A DNA stretch of 43,409 nt from contig NZ_MVJM01000002.1 in the NCBI RefSeq assembly GCF_002156385.1, positions 595,780-639,188 on the forward strand, in the 5' to 3' direction. Positions 15,196 through 23,482 of the stretch are shown one piece after another. Position 1 is the stretch's first letter. Each line of letters opens with the position of its first letter. The notes under the pieces are model-generated. The model searched no databases. It saw only the letters and a list, made by a program, of their open reading frames with translations, and was not told the DNA's origin. Position numbers and translations under genes: made by a program. Source of the stretch: Halalkalibacter urbisdiaboli. Its GTDB lineage: Bacteria; Bacillota; Bacilli; Bacillales; Bacillaceae_D.

Positions 15196-15651
15196 TTAGC
15201 CTTTTTTTCCATCCTCAGGTAAAAAAGCTGATACCGGTCCAAGTTCCTCGACTAAATACCTCCGAACAGCTTTAGGGAACTGAATCAGGGCGAAAATATG
15301 CTGTCTAATAGTTGATTCTAGAAGCGAATGGTCAATGTTTGCGTAATCTTGGACTAAACTTTTACGACATCGAACAACTTCCTTTAACGCCTTTGCATCC
15401 TCCGCTGGAATGACGGATTCATCCTCTAATATATCAATAATATCTTCATAGCTCCCAGGATCACGCATAATAAAACCGTCAATCATGCTATTACCTACAT
15501 CAATAATTGATTCAATGATAACATAAGAGACCCGTTCTAAAGCGAGTCTGTCTAAACGAGTGGTAAATTGTTTATCTTCGTTAAGTAGTTGTACTAGGTC
15601 CTCGTAGTACCGTAACGTTTGCTCGATTTTTTCTCGATCGACAAAATACAT
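15196..15651 (-). CDS. yutE: YutE, DUF86/HepT-like HEPN protein
   Basis: A 151-residue all-helical HEPN protein of the HepT/DUF86 family, whose toxin members are RNases or targets of an MNT partner. In active HepT proteins the motif Rx4-6H reads like RNxLVHxY. Here it is CRKSLVQDY (about residue 113), with Gln at the His position. The MNT nucleotidyltransferase partner is absent from the neighbourhood. A housekeeping, non-toxic role is more likely. AAGGTGAT precedes the ATG. Confidence 0.82.
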   Translation of the reverse strand: MYFVDREKIEQTLRYYEDLVQLLNEDKQFTTRLDRLALERVSYVIIESIIDVGNSMIDGFIMRDPGSYEDIIDILEDESVIPAEDAKALKEVVRCRKSLVQDYANIDHSLLESTIRQHIFALIQFPKAVRRYLVEELGPVSAFLPEDGKKG

Positions 15652-15762
15652 TCATATCACCTTTTCTAATCAGTTTATCCATTATAAAACGACTGAATCA
15701 TTCGCACCCCTTGTCGTTGCATGTTAAAATGAATGTAATGAACTAGAAAGGGGCAAGAACGA

Positions 15763-16029
15763 ATGTCTGAACGTTTTTACCTTTACGATGATGTAGAAGA
15801 AACACGAACTCGATTCGTAAGCTTCATGGGAGAACATCAACGCTTTGATTTAGCAATTATCTCTTCATCACGATATTATGGAAAGCAGCTTGTCCTAGAC
15901 GTCCAATCGAATCGATTCGCGATTATCGGCGAAGACGATTTGGAAGAGCCAGGTTATTTAGAGCATGCCTACCAGTTAGATGAAGAAGATGCAGAAGAAT
16001 TGCGCTCCTTTTTACATGAGGTTATCTAA
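15763..16029 (+). CDS. DUF3055 family protein
   Basis: An 88-residue acidic protein: RFYLYDDVEETRTRFVSFMG, SSRYYGKQLVLDVQSNRFA, then DLEEPGYLEHAYQLDEEDAEEL. I recognise this as the DUF3055 family of Bacillaceae, of unknown function. No membrane segment or signal is seen. AGAAAGGGG lies upstream of the ATG. It is divergent from yutE and convergent with yutD, with a shared terminator. Confidence 0.85.
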   Translation: MSERFYLYDDVEETRTRFVSFMGEHQRFDLAIISSSRYYGKQLVLDVQSNRFAIIGEDDLEEPGYLEHAYQLDEEDAEELRSFLHEVI

Positions 16030-16034
16030 ATCAT

Positions 16035-16075
16035 AAAACCATCTTTTAGGGGGGATTCCTCAAAAGATGGTTTTT
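16035..16075. terminator. Bidirectional terminator between DUF3055 gene and yutD
   Basis: Stem AAAACCATCTTTT (16035-16047) / AAAAGATGGTTTT (16062-16074) with a G-rich loop, T-rich on both strands. Its end overlaps the yutD stop codon. Confidence 0.88.
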
Positions 16076-16364
16076 AGACGTTTTCCACCTTTTCCTTTAC
16101 TCGTCTTAAAACGAAATAGGCACAACCGAAGTTACAGTACTCATACAAATACTCGGGTAATGTGCTAATTTTCGTATCATATGTAGACTTTTTATGTTTA
16201 TCCTCAAAAAAACCGCGAAGCCTAAGCTGACTATAACCCCAATCCCCAACAATATAGTCGTATTTATTGAGAACATCGCTATATCTTTCCTTAAAGGCCT
16301 CTTCGTTCCAGCCGTCCTTTACATTTTCAACAACCTCAAATTGCATATCTTGTATGCGAACCAT
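16074..16364 (-). CDS. yutD: YutD, DUF1027 family protein
   Basis: A 96-residue protein. The conserved middle reads VLNKYDYIVGDWGYSQLRLRGFF, followed by LPEYLYEYCNFGCAYFVLRR, which matches the YutD family of Firmicutes. Function is unknown. GAGGTGAG lies upstream of the ATG. Its stop codon lies inside the shared terminator stem. Confidence 0.88.
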   Translation of the reverse strand: MVRIQDMQFEVVENVKDGWNEEAFKERYSDVLNKYDYIVGDWGYSQLRLRGFFEDKHKKSTYDTKISTLPEYLYEYCNFGCAYFVLRRVKEKVENV

Positions 16365-16513
16365 AGCGGGCTCACCTCTTTATTTTTTGCTATTCCTATT
16401 GTACCACAAGAATGGATTTCTTTTACGATTTGAGTTTGATTGCTTCACCAGCATTTTCTAGCTGTAAAATTGTTTCTTTCGGGTCATTCTGTAAAAGAGG
16501 AGGGATCATTCTA

Positions 16514-17161
16514 ATGATAAAAAAATCATGGCTAGTCACCGGATTAACAAGCGTCGTTCTAATGACTGGCTGCCAAATGAATGCAGGGGAACAACCAACG
16601 AACCTTCAGCGTACTGCAAATACAAATGATCAAGTTGCAACTCGGAGCCATTATCAAATGACTCAAGCTGAAAATATTGACGATTATGCACATTATGGAT
16701 ATTCACGCATTCAACGACAAGATGTTCAGCAGGATGACAGACAACAATTGTACCCAGTCATTGATCGCAACAGGTTATCGGAGGGAATTACGCGCTTAGT
16801 TTTAACGAACCCAACAGTCGAAGAAGCTGCAACATTAGTGACTGATAAATATGTCTTAGTGGCTTATAACGGCGATCGTGAAAATCGTGAACTCGTGGCA
16901 GATCAAGTAAAACGGAGCGCGATTTCTATCGCACCGCGCTATTTAGATGTATTCATTACAGATAACCACGATCATTTTGACGAAATTGAACGCTTTAAAG
17001 GACAATCCTCCACGGACCCGGCTTATGAGCGGACAATTGAACAAACGATACAAGAAATGAAGCAATCACCTCAAGGAAAATATGATGAGGAAACCGATCA
17101 TGATCTAAAAATAATGAGCCAAAAACATCAGCGTCTTCAAAACGCTTCAACTAATTCATAA
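16514..17161 (+). CDS. yutC: YhcN/YlaJ-family spore lipoprotein (YutC)
   Basis: A 215-residue lipoprotein: the signal peptide MIKKSWLVTGLTSVVLMTGC ends in lipobox LMTGC at Cys 20. The mature part has RLSEGITRLVLTNPTVEEAA and KYVLVAYNGD, then SIAPRYLDVFITDN, as in YhcN/YlaJ sporulation lipoproteins. Its place between yutD and lipA matches B. subtilis yutC. ATG 16514 is preferred over a longer frame because GGAGGG lies 9 bp upstream and the signal peptide starts there. Confidence 0.85.
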   Translation: MIKKSWLVTGLTSVVLMTGCQMNAGEQPTNLQRTANTNDQVATRSHYQMTQAENIDDYAHYGYSRIQRQDVQQDDRQQLYPVIDRNRLSEGITRLVLTNPTVEEAATLVTDKYVLVAYNGDRENRELVADQVKRSAISIAPRYLDVFITDNHDHFDEIERFKGQSSTDPAYERTIEQTIQEMKQSPQGKYDEETDHDLKIMSQKHQRLQNASTNS

Positions 17162-17218
17162 ATGTAAGTCTGTATAAAGCACTCTTTTATAGATGCTCCT
17201 TCTATACTTTCTTACCTC

Positions 17219-17253
17219 AAAAAAAGGAGTGCTTTTACGCATCTCCTTTTTTT
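17219..17253. terminator. Bidirectional terminator between yutC and lipA
   Basis: Perfect stem AAAAAAAGGAG (17219-17229) / CTCCTTTTTTT (17243-17253). A wider pairing AAAGCACTC / GAGTGCTTT (17176 and 17227) can compete with it. Confidence 0.8.
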
Positions 17254-17262
17254 AGATTATTT

Positions 17263-18177
17263 TTATGATTTCGCTTCAGCTACCTTTTTAGCCTCTTCAC
17301 GTACTTGTGCTTCATTTACTTGTTCATCAGCATGGTAAGAGGAGCGGACTAGTGGGCCTGCCTCACAATGGCTAAATCCTTTGCTCAAAGCGATTTCCTT
17401 AAGCTCTGCAAACTCATCCGGATGATAATACTTCTGTACTTTTAAATGCTTTCTCGTTGGCTGTAAATACTGACCGATCGTCATAATATTTACATCGCTT
17501 GCACGTAAGTCATCCATCGTTTCAATAATTTCTTCTTTTGTCTCACCTAAACCAATCATTAAACTAGATTTAGTTGGAATATCAGGCTGTAATTCTTTTG
17601 AACGGCGTAAAAATTCCAGCGTTCGCTCATATGTTGCTCTAGCCCGAACTCTTGGTGTTAAACGACGTACCGTTTCAATATTATGGTTCATAATATTTGG
17701 TCGTGCATCAATTAATGTTTTTAGACTGTTAAAGTCACCAAGCATATCTGAAGGTAATACTTCAATCGTACAGAAAGGGTTGCGACGACGAATCGCCCGA
17801 ACTGTTTCTGCAAAAACGGCCGCACCACCATCTTTTAAGTCATCTCGTGCAACAGCTGTAATTACGACATGTTTAAGCCCCATCGTTTCAACTGACTCAG
17901 CAACGCGTTCTGGCTCTTGAAGGTCAAGCTCTGTCGGCAAACCTGTTTTTACAGCACAAAAACGACATGCGCGTGTACAAATGTCTCCTAGAATCATAAA
18001 CGTCGCTGTTTTTCTAACAGCCCAACACTCATGAATATTAGGGCAACGCGCTTCTTCACAAACAGTATGTAATTTTTTTTCACGCATCATTTTTTTCAAC
18101 CCAGTATAGGATTCATTCGTATTAAGCTTTATTTTCAGCCATTCCGGCTTACGGAGATGTTCTTCTTTTTTAGCCAT
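17263..18177 (-). CDS. lipA: Lipoyl synthase
   Basis: A 304-residue radical-SAM enzyme that inserts two sulfurs into octanoyl groups on lipoyl domains such as GcvH, which is also encoded in this window. Both cluster motifs are visible: [12 protein letters not shown] (auxiliary cluster, about residue 40) and CTRACRFC (SAM cluster, about 66). The C-terminal RSSYHADEQ contains the conserved RSSY. ATG 18177 (MAKKEEHL) is preferred because GGAG lies 8 bp upstream, over the ATG at 18195. The 246 bp to lytH hold no further feature I can support. Confidence 0.97.
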   Translation of the reverse strand: MAKKEEHLRKPEWLKIKLNTNESYTGLKKMMREKKLHTVCEEARCPNIHECWAVRKTATFMILGDICTRACRFCAVKTGLPTELDLQEPERVAESVETMGLKHVVITAVARDDLKDGGAAVFAETVRAIRRRNPFCTIEVLPSDMLGDFNSLKTLIDARPNIMNHNIETVRRLTPRVRARATYERTLEFLRRSKELQPDIPTKSSLMIGLGETKEEIIETMDDLRASDVNIMTIGQYLQPTRKHLKVQKYYHPDEFAELKEIALSKGFSHCEAGPLVRSSYHADEQVNEAQVREEAKKVAEAKS

Positions 18178-18423
18178 TTCTTTCACTCCATTCATTCCCT
18201 TTTAGAAACGATCAATGACACATAAAGTGGCCATTGCCAAATAATCAACAAAATAAAAAGTTCACTATTATTCTTCTCTCTCTTCCCTACTTTATCATGA
18301 TTTACTACAAATGACCAAGGTACGGCTCAAAATTTCCATTGATTCTCACCTATGTTTTGACGAACTTTTTACAGACTATAAGTAAGAATGCAAAGTTAAA
18401 CAAAAAAAGGAGTCGATTGGAGC

Positions 18424-19428
18424 ATGAAGCAAGCAATACTAATTTTCGTCCTTCTTTTCTCTGTCTTAAGCGTTGCTCCTACAACACTTGGAGCCGAGAA
18501 GGAAGAAATGACAGCAGCAGAGAAATATGAAAAGCGACTTGCTCTTTATAAAAAAACAGAAACCCTCACAAACGTACCTTGGTATTATTTAGCTGCCGCT
18601 GATACATATGAGCGCGGCTTACGAAAAGCAATTCGAGATCGCCCGACAGAAGAAGGGTTAATCTCAATTTTTTACGCACCAAGTCAATGGGCTGGTCCTC
18701 TAAACCCAGATTTAGATGATACGAATCCTTTATCCATCAGTATGTTTGATGGGGTTGGACTTGATGGGAATGGTGATGGTATTGCGGATCGTAACGACGA
18801 TGAAGATGTCCTGTATACCTTTGCTCGTTACCTTGAAAAGTATGGGTATGATGAAGAAGATTTTCGAATTGCTCTGTGGGAGTATTACCAACGGGAAAAG
18901 TCCGTTAATATTGTCCACGGACACGCTAAGGTTTATGAAAAATTCGGTACTTTGGAGTTAGATGAACACGCCTTTCCAATGCCACTAAATTATAATTACA
19001 GTTACAACAACACGTGGGGAGATCGACGCGGCTGGGGTGGTCGCAGAATTCATGAAGGTACCGATATTTTTGCTAATTATAATGTTCCAATTCGTGCAAC
19101 AGCCTACGGTATCGTTGAAATAAAAGGATGGAACATGTATGGTGGCTGGCGAGTTGGAATTCGCGATTTGGATAACGTCTACCATTATTACGCCCATCTA
19201 AGTGGTTTCGAAAAAGGAATTGAAGAAGGTACGATCGTCGCACCAGGTGACGTTATTGGCTACTGCGGAAGCTCAGGCTACGGGAAGCCAGGAACACAAG
19301 GGAAATTCCCACCTCACCTCCACTACGGTATGTACCGTGATAATGGTCGAACTGAATGGTCCTTTGACCCTTATCCATCACTAAAAAAATGGGAACGTCA
19401 AGCATACCAAAAACGAAAAAAGAAATAA
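18424..19428 (+). CDS. lytH: LytH-type L-Ala-D-Glu peptidase (M23 family)
   Basis: A 334-residue secreted peptidase that in B. subtilis trims stem peptides during spore cortex maturation. Signal peptide at residues 1-24 (ends TTLGAEK). A family-specific region contains a calcium-like acidic stretch DGVGLDGNGDGIADRND (about residue 110). The M23 domain has zinc ligands in RRIHEGTDIF and PPHLHYGMY. AAAGGAG lies upstream of the ATG. It is divergent from lipA, the B. subtilis order. B. subtilis expresses lytH in the mother cell under sigma-K; I did not find a convincing sigma-K promoter here. Confidence 0.93.
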   Translation: MKQAILIFVLLFSVLSVAPTTLGAEKEEMTAAEKYEKRLALYKKTETLTNVPWYYLAAADTYERGLRKAIRDRPTEEGLISIFYAPSQWAGPLNPDLDDTNPLSISMFDGVGLDGNGDGIADRNDDEDVLYTFARYLEKYGYDEEDFRIALWEYYQREKSVNIVHGHAKVYEKFGTLELDEHAFPMPLNYNYSYNNTWGDRRGWGGRRIHEGTDIFANYNVPIRATAYGIVEIKGWNMYGGWRVGIRDLDNVYHYYAHLSGFEKGIEEGTIVAPGDVIGYCGSSGYGKPGTQGKFPPHLHYGMYRDNGRTEWSFDPYPSLKKWERQAYQKRKKK

Positions 19429-19429
19429 T

Positions 19430-19499
19430 AACGGTTTTCCGTTTTTATTCTTAAGTATAGCATTACGTTGCAGGGTGTCTTAGCCTTTCGAGACACCCT
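19430..19499. terminator. Terminators between lytH and the gerA-type operon
   Basis: Two hairpins: AACGG-TTTT-CCGTT followed by TTTATTC (19430-19450), serving lytH, and AGGGTGTCT / AGACACCCT (19472-19480, 19491-19499), just after the stop of the minus-strand gerXC. Confidence 0.7.
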
Positions 19500-19501
19500 C
19501 C

Positions 19502-20632
19502 TCAACGTTCCTTTCTCTCTTTTGTAAATAAATCTCGTTGCCCTGTATTCGTTATATTGAATTTGACGTCAACCGTAAATTGGGCATTTTTCCATCCTTC
19601 TTCTTCCCATTTCAACTTATTAAAATAGGAAGGGTTCAGCCCCCAAATACGCTGTCCCATCAGCCAGGGTTCGATGTTTTTTTGTTGTAATTTATTTATT
19701 AATTGTTCGATATCAGTCTTTATTTCTTGTTCCATTTTTTTATTTATCTTGTCAATCAATTCGTTATCTATCATTTTATTAATATCATCAATTGCAATAA
19801 CTTCACCTTTTCCTTTAATCTTTAGGTGAAATTGAACCGGATTGGTTTCATCAAAATCAACGTCCTGTGTTAACTTAATCCTACTTAAATTGACCTTATG
19901 ATCCTCAACGACGGTTGTATAATTCATAAAGTCTAGACGGTCTTCCTTCATTAACTCACTTAATCCGACTAGATTGCCTTGTAATTTTTCGACCAAGTGA
20001 TCATTTTTAAAAAAGGCCATCCCTTGAATCTTAATGACGTTGTCCTCAATTTTTGCTAGTGGTAAAGTAGCAACATTGGAAATCGTATTGCTATCTCTGC
20101 GATACTCATAAAGCTTAACTCCTTGAGAACGCGATAATTTTTGATCTGAACTAAAATACCGATTCACATAAAGTGACGGTAAGCTAACTAACGGTGACTC
20201 TGCCTGCAAAAATTCTTTGGCAGAGCCCTCAATGACAAGTAAATAAACTTGGCTTCCAACTGAAGATTCACGCGCTAATAAATCTAATACTTTCGGTAGA
20301 TGTTCCTTTGCCACAGCTTCCGATATCATGACGGTTTTCATATGACCGAAAAATAATATCGATGGCGTTACAGATTCAAGTTCACTTAAAGCATCCCATA
20401 ACGTATCCGCTTCCGCAGTAAATGTTTCAAATTCTCTCGCACTCGGCCCCGTTCCTGTCTCTGTCCCCTGTGTTAATACTGGTAATTGGATTGTAATCGA
20501 GAAAAGATGTTCCTTTCCCTCTTCAATAGCCATCCCCATTATAAGAGAACGATGATCAAGCTCACGTGAATCATATAAACAACCAGTTAAAACAATGAGA
20601 AGAACCACCGCAATTAACAACGTCCTAACCAT
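19502..20632 (-). CDS. GerAC-family germinant receptor lipoprotein (Ger(x)C)
   Basis: A 376-residue Ger(x)C subunit of a spore germinant receptor. The signal peptide ends in LIVLTGCLYD, with lipidated Cys at about 18. Family signatures include SRELDHRSLIMGMAIEEG and SILFFGHMKTVMISE. It sits on the outer face of the spore inner membrane with the A and B subunits. Its ATG shares one base with the gerXB stop (TAATG). Third gene of the operon; which germinant it senses cannot be told. Confidence 0.93.
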   Translation of the reverse strand: MVRTLLIAVVLLIVLTGCLYDSRELDHRSLIMGMAIEEGKEHLFSITIQLPVLTQGTETGTGPSAREFETFTAEADTLWDALSELESVTPSILFFGHMKTVMISEAVAKEHLPKVLDLLARESSVGSQVYLLVIEGSAKEFLQAESPLVSLPSLYVNRYFSSDQKLSRSQGVKLYEYRRDSNTISNVATLPLAKIEDNVIKIQGMAFFKNDHLVEKLQGNLVGLSELMKEDRLDFMNYTTVVEDHKVNLSRIKLTQDVDFDETNPVQFHLKIKGKGEVIAIDDINKMIDNELIDKINKKMEQEIKTDIEQLINKLQQKNIEPWLMGQRIWGLNPSYFNKLKWEEEGWKNAQFTVDVKFNITNTGQRDLFTKERKER

Positions 20633-21717
20633 TATGAATCCTTCCTTTTCTTAATCAATAAATAGGATAATAAAAAGATTGGCAGGATGAGTGAATAAAA
20701 TGCCGCGTTTCGATGGTGCATTCCCCATACTTGATAATCGTAATTTGGAATCAATAATGCCCCTAGTCCCATTAAAAAAACAACGATAAAAATCGTAAAC
20801 GGCTTAGAAATGTTCGGTATACTTTCTTTAATAATAAATGAACTAAACCAAATAAGAATCATCGTTAATTTTAAAAAAGCTGCAAGCCAAAAACTTAAAA
20901 AGAATAAATCAAATCGTTCAAACACACCTTGGCCAGTTGAAAAAGTTTGGACTACGGCAATTAATGGTGATAATAAATTTAAGGCTTCTTCAAACCCGAA
21001 CGTACCGATAACGATTAAACTTAAAACGACATAAAATAGCACGACAAAACCTAACCCTAGATTCATCGGGAATAACAGCTTATCTTTGTTTTTTACATAA
21101 GGGATAAAGGAAAGCAGCGTCACAAGTCCTGCAAACCTAGCTAAATCAGAAATTGAACTTTTGACTAGAACGATCAATTCGTTTGGCTGAACAGGCAAAA
21201 CATAAATGATTCGAAAATTTTCTCTAAACCCGAAAAAAATTAAAACGAAGAAGACAAAAAATTCTATGGCAACAAACACCACGACAAAACGGGTTATCGT
21301 TTTGATTCCATAAAGTACACCAATTGCTGCAATACTTAAGAAGTATCCTAATATAACCCATTGGGGGCTGTTCGGCAGCAGGAATACCTGTGTCATCACG
21401 AGTAATCCCCGCAAAATTACAATCCCCCCAAAAATCGTACTAATCATAAAGTAAATAACAATCGGCCAAAATAGGACTGGGTATATATTCTCTTTTAATT
21501 GTAAAATCAAGTTTGGATTTTCATACCTCTTTGCAAATTGTGACATTAGATACAGTAAAAGAAAAAAAGGTAAAGAAACAAATAGCATGAATAACCACGC
21601 ACTTCTTATTTCTTCCCCTCCGACAAACGGTAAAAAAACCATACCAATTCCTATCGTTGAACAGATTGTAAAGGCAAACACATCAAAGCTTGAAAAATAT
21701 TTGGATTGTTCACTCAT
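20632..21717 (-). CDS. GerAB-family germinant receptor permease
   Basis: A 361-residue membrane protein with about ten hydrophobic segments, an APC-superfamily fold. It opens SSFDVFAFTICSTIGIGMVF, the usual GerAB/YndE start. Loops such as FGFRENFRIIYVLPV match the Ger(x)B family. It binds the germinant in the spore inner membrane. The start overlaps the gerXA stop by 4 bp and the stop overlaps gerXC by 1 bp. Confidence 0.93.
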   Translation of the reverse strand: MSEQSKYFSSFDVFAFTICSTIGIGMVFLPFVGGEEIRSAWLFMLFVSLPFFLLLYLMSQFAKRYENPNLILQLKENIYPVLFWPIVIYFMISTIFGGIVILRGLLVMTQVFLLPNSPQWVILGYFLSIAAIGVLYGIKTITRFVVVFVAIEFFVFFVLIFFGFRENFRIIYVLPVQPNELIVLVKSSISDLARFAGLVTLLSFIPYVKNKDKLLFPMNLGLGFVVLFYVVLSLIVIGTFGFEEALNLLSPLIAVVQTFSTGQGVFERFDLFFLSFWLAAFLKLTMILIWFSSFIIKESIPNISKPFTIFIVVFLMGLGALLIPNYDYQVWGMHHRNAAFYSLILPIFLLSYLLIKKRKDS

Positions 21718-23219
21718 GTCTTTTCACCCTTTGATCCCGGAATACGTTTAAAAAACATAGCCTTCAGCCCTTTGAAATTAAATGGAGCAATCGGGTCAAG
21801 GTAAGGCTTAGAAAATGATTCTAAGGAGCTAAGGTGAATAAAGATAAGACATACGCCTAACGTTAAACCATATAATCCAAAAAACACTGACACAAACAAA
21901 AGCAAATAGCGGACCAACCGTAAAGAAGTCGCCAACTCCCATGAAGGGACGGTAAAGGAAGCGATAGCAGTAAATGCAATGACAATAACCATTGCACTAC
22001 TAACAACCCCGGCAGTGACTGCTGCTTGACCAATTACAAGTCCTCCAACAATACCAACCGTTTGTCCGATAAAGCTCGGTAATCGAATACTTGCTTCAAC
22101 TAGTACATCTAAGGCAAACATCATCAATAACGCCTCAAGGCCTGCCGGTAATGGAATATTATTTCGTGACTCAGCAAGCGTCATCGCTAAGGTTGTTGGA
22201 ATCAACTCGGGATGAAAGGCTACTAATGAAACATACAGTGCCGGGAGTAACGTGGAGATGATTAAGCAAACATACCGTAAAAATCGAATGAACATCATGC
22301 TCCATGTTGTCCCTTCATCGTTATCTTCTGCTGTTTCATAAAAGGTAGTAAGGCCTATTGGTAAAACGTTGCAGAACGGTGTATTATTTACCATTAATGC
22401 TATCCGTCCTTGAGTCAAAGCATAAGCGACTTGATCGACTCTTTCTGTTTTTTGAACTTGTGGAAAAAGCGAATTTGGACGTTCGATTACTTGTTCTGCA
22501 AGTTCACGAGACGAAAATATTTTTTCTACCTTAATTGAAGCTAATTTATTTTGAACCTCATCTAGCAGATTTTCGTCTGCATAATCATCTAAATAGAGTA
22601 AACCAACATGTGTATGGCTAAGAGTGCCAATATTATAGTTCTTTACTTTTAACCTTGGATCAGGAAAGTATTGTCTCATTAAAGCAATATTACTTTTACT
22701 ATCTTCAATAAAGCCAACCTTCGCTCCATATACCTGCTGTTCAGTAAGTGGTGGTGAAAGACTCCGAGTTTCCATTCCATTTAAGGAAACCTGAACAGGC
22801 TTATCGCCGTCCAAATGAATAATCACATCCCCTGTCAATGCACCTTGAACGAGCGTTTCAAGATCTTGATATTTCTTTGGTGATAGACTCGTAAGTGTTT
22901 CGGAATAATGGTCTTTTTTCTCTGCATCTTCTCTGTCAAAAATTGGTCGGACTATCATCTTCTCAATGGCTTGTTCGTCTACCAAGCCTTTAATGTAAAC
23001 TAGAAGTAACGTTTGCGTTGGTGACAGCTCTATCTTCCGGAAATGAACATCATCACAATCTTTAAAAATATGAGTAAGTAAGTCTTCAAAAGACTGTGTT
23101 TTCGTTAAATCGTGATTCGGAAGTGTAATGTTTGCTAGAAAATCATTAAGCGGCTCCTTCAACTCTGGATTTAGTTTTATCGTACGGTGAAAATATTCCC
23201 TAAATCTTCGTTTACTCAT
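21714..23219 (-). CDS. GerAA-family germinant receptor subunit
   Basis: A 501-residue A subunit. Residues about 1-270 are soluble (ERPNSLFPQVQKTERVDQVAYALTQG region). The C-terminal third has about five membrane segments and the conserved NNIPLPAGLEALLMMFALD and RLPSFIGQTVGIVGGLVIG. A subunits oligomerise to form the ion-release channel. The start is placed at 23219, 8 bp after AAGGAG; GTG 23225 is only 2 bp from it. First gene of the gerXA-gerXB-gerXC operon, preceded by a sigma-G-like promoter. Confidence 0.95.
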   Translation of the reverse strand: MSKRRFREYFHRTIKLNPELKEPLNDFLANITLPNHDLTKTQSFEDLLTHIFKDCDDVHFRKIELSPTQTLLLVYIKGLVDEQAIEKMIVRPIFDREDAEKKDHYSETLTSLSPKKYQDLETLVQGALTGDVIIHLDGDKPVQVSLNGMETRSLSPPLTEQQVYGAKVGFIEDSKSNIALMRQYFPDPRLKVKNYNIGTLSHTHVGLLYLDDYADENLLDEVQNKLASIKVEKIFSSRELAEQVIERPNSLFPQVQKTERVDQVAYALTQGRIALMVNNTPFCNVLPIGLTTFYETAEDNDEGTTWSMMFIRFLRYVCLIISTLLPALYVSLVAFHPELIPTTLAMTLAESRNNIPLPAGLEALLMMFALDVLVEASIRLPSFIGQTVGIVGGLVIGQAAVTAGVVSSAMVIVIAFTAIASFTVPSWELATSLRLVRYLLLFVSVFFGLYGLTLGVCLIFIHLSSLESFSKPYLDPIAPFNFKGLKAMFFKRIPGSKGEKT

Positions 23220-23257
23220 AGCCACAACTCCTTGTAAGAATCAATATTCTTACCTAC

Positions 23258-23287
23258 CATTATGAGATCGTTTGCCATTTTCTATAC
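23258..23287 (-). promoter_or_regulatory. Candidate sigma-G promoter of the gerXABC operon
   Basis: On the minus strand GTATA (23287-23283), an 18-bp spacer, then CATAATG (23264-23258). This fits the forespore sigma-G pattern gHATR / CATnnTA with one mismatch in the -10. Forespore expression is expected for a germinant receptor. Confidence 0.55.
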
Positions 23288-23332
23288 TTAGTAGAGTGAT
23301 ATAACAACTTAAGTATCATTTTACGGACCAAA

Positions 23333-23362
23333 AAAACCCTCCAGTACGAACTGGAAGGTTTT
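23333..23362. terminator. Terminator after the NSS transporter operon
   Basis: Stem AAAACCCTCCAGT / ACTGGAAGGTTTT with one mismatch and loop of four. It lies 8 bp after the stop of the small MetS-like gene. Confidence 0.85.
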
Positions 23363-23369
23363 AACAACT

Positions 23370-23480
23370 TTACGACTTTTTTTGTTTCGCTACTTTCACG
23401 GCATTTGTAATACTAAGGGCCATTCCACCCCAAATAATCACCATTCCGATAATCATCATGACAACTGCACTTGCACTCAT
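23370..23480 (-). CDS. MetS-like small subunit of an NSS transporter
   Basis: A 36-residue protein: MSASAVVMMIIGMVIIWGG, then MALSITNAVKVAKQKKS. It is one hydrophobic segment followed by a positively charged tail. It starts 2 bp after the stop of the NSS symporter, with AAGGGG about 10 bp upstream inside the symporter gene. Size, topology and linkage match MetS, the small partner needed by the NSS-type methionine carrier MetP in Corynebacterium. It is easily missed by gene callers. Confidence 0.8.
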   Translation of the reverse strand: MSASAVVMMIIGMVIIWGGMALSITNAVKVAKQKKS

Positions 23481-23482
23481 TA

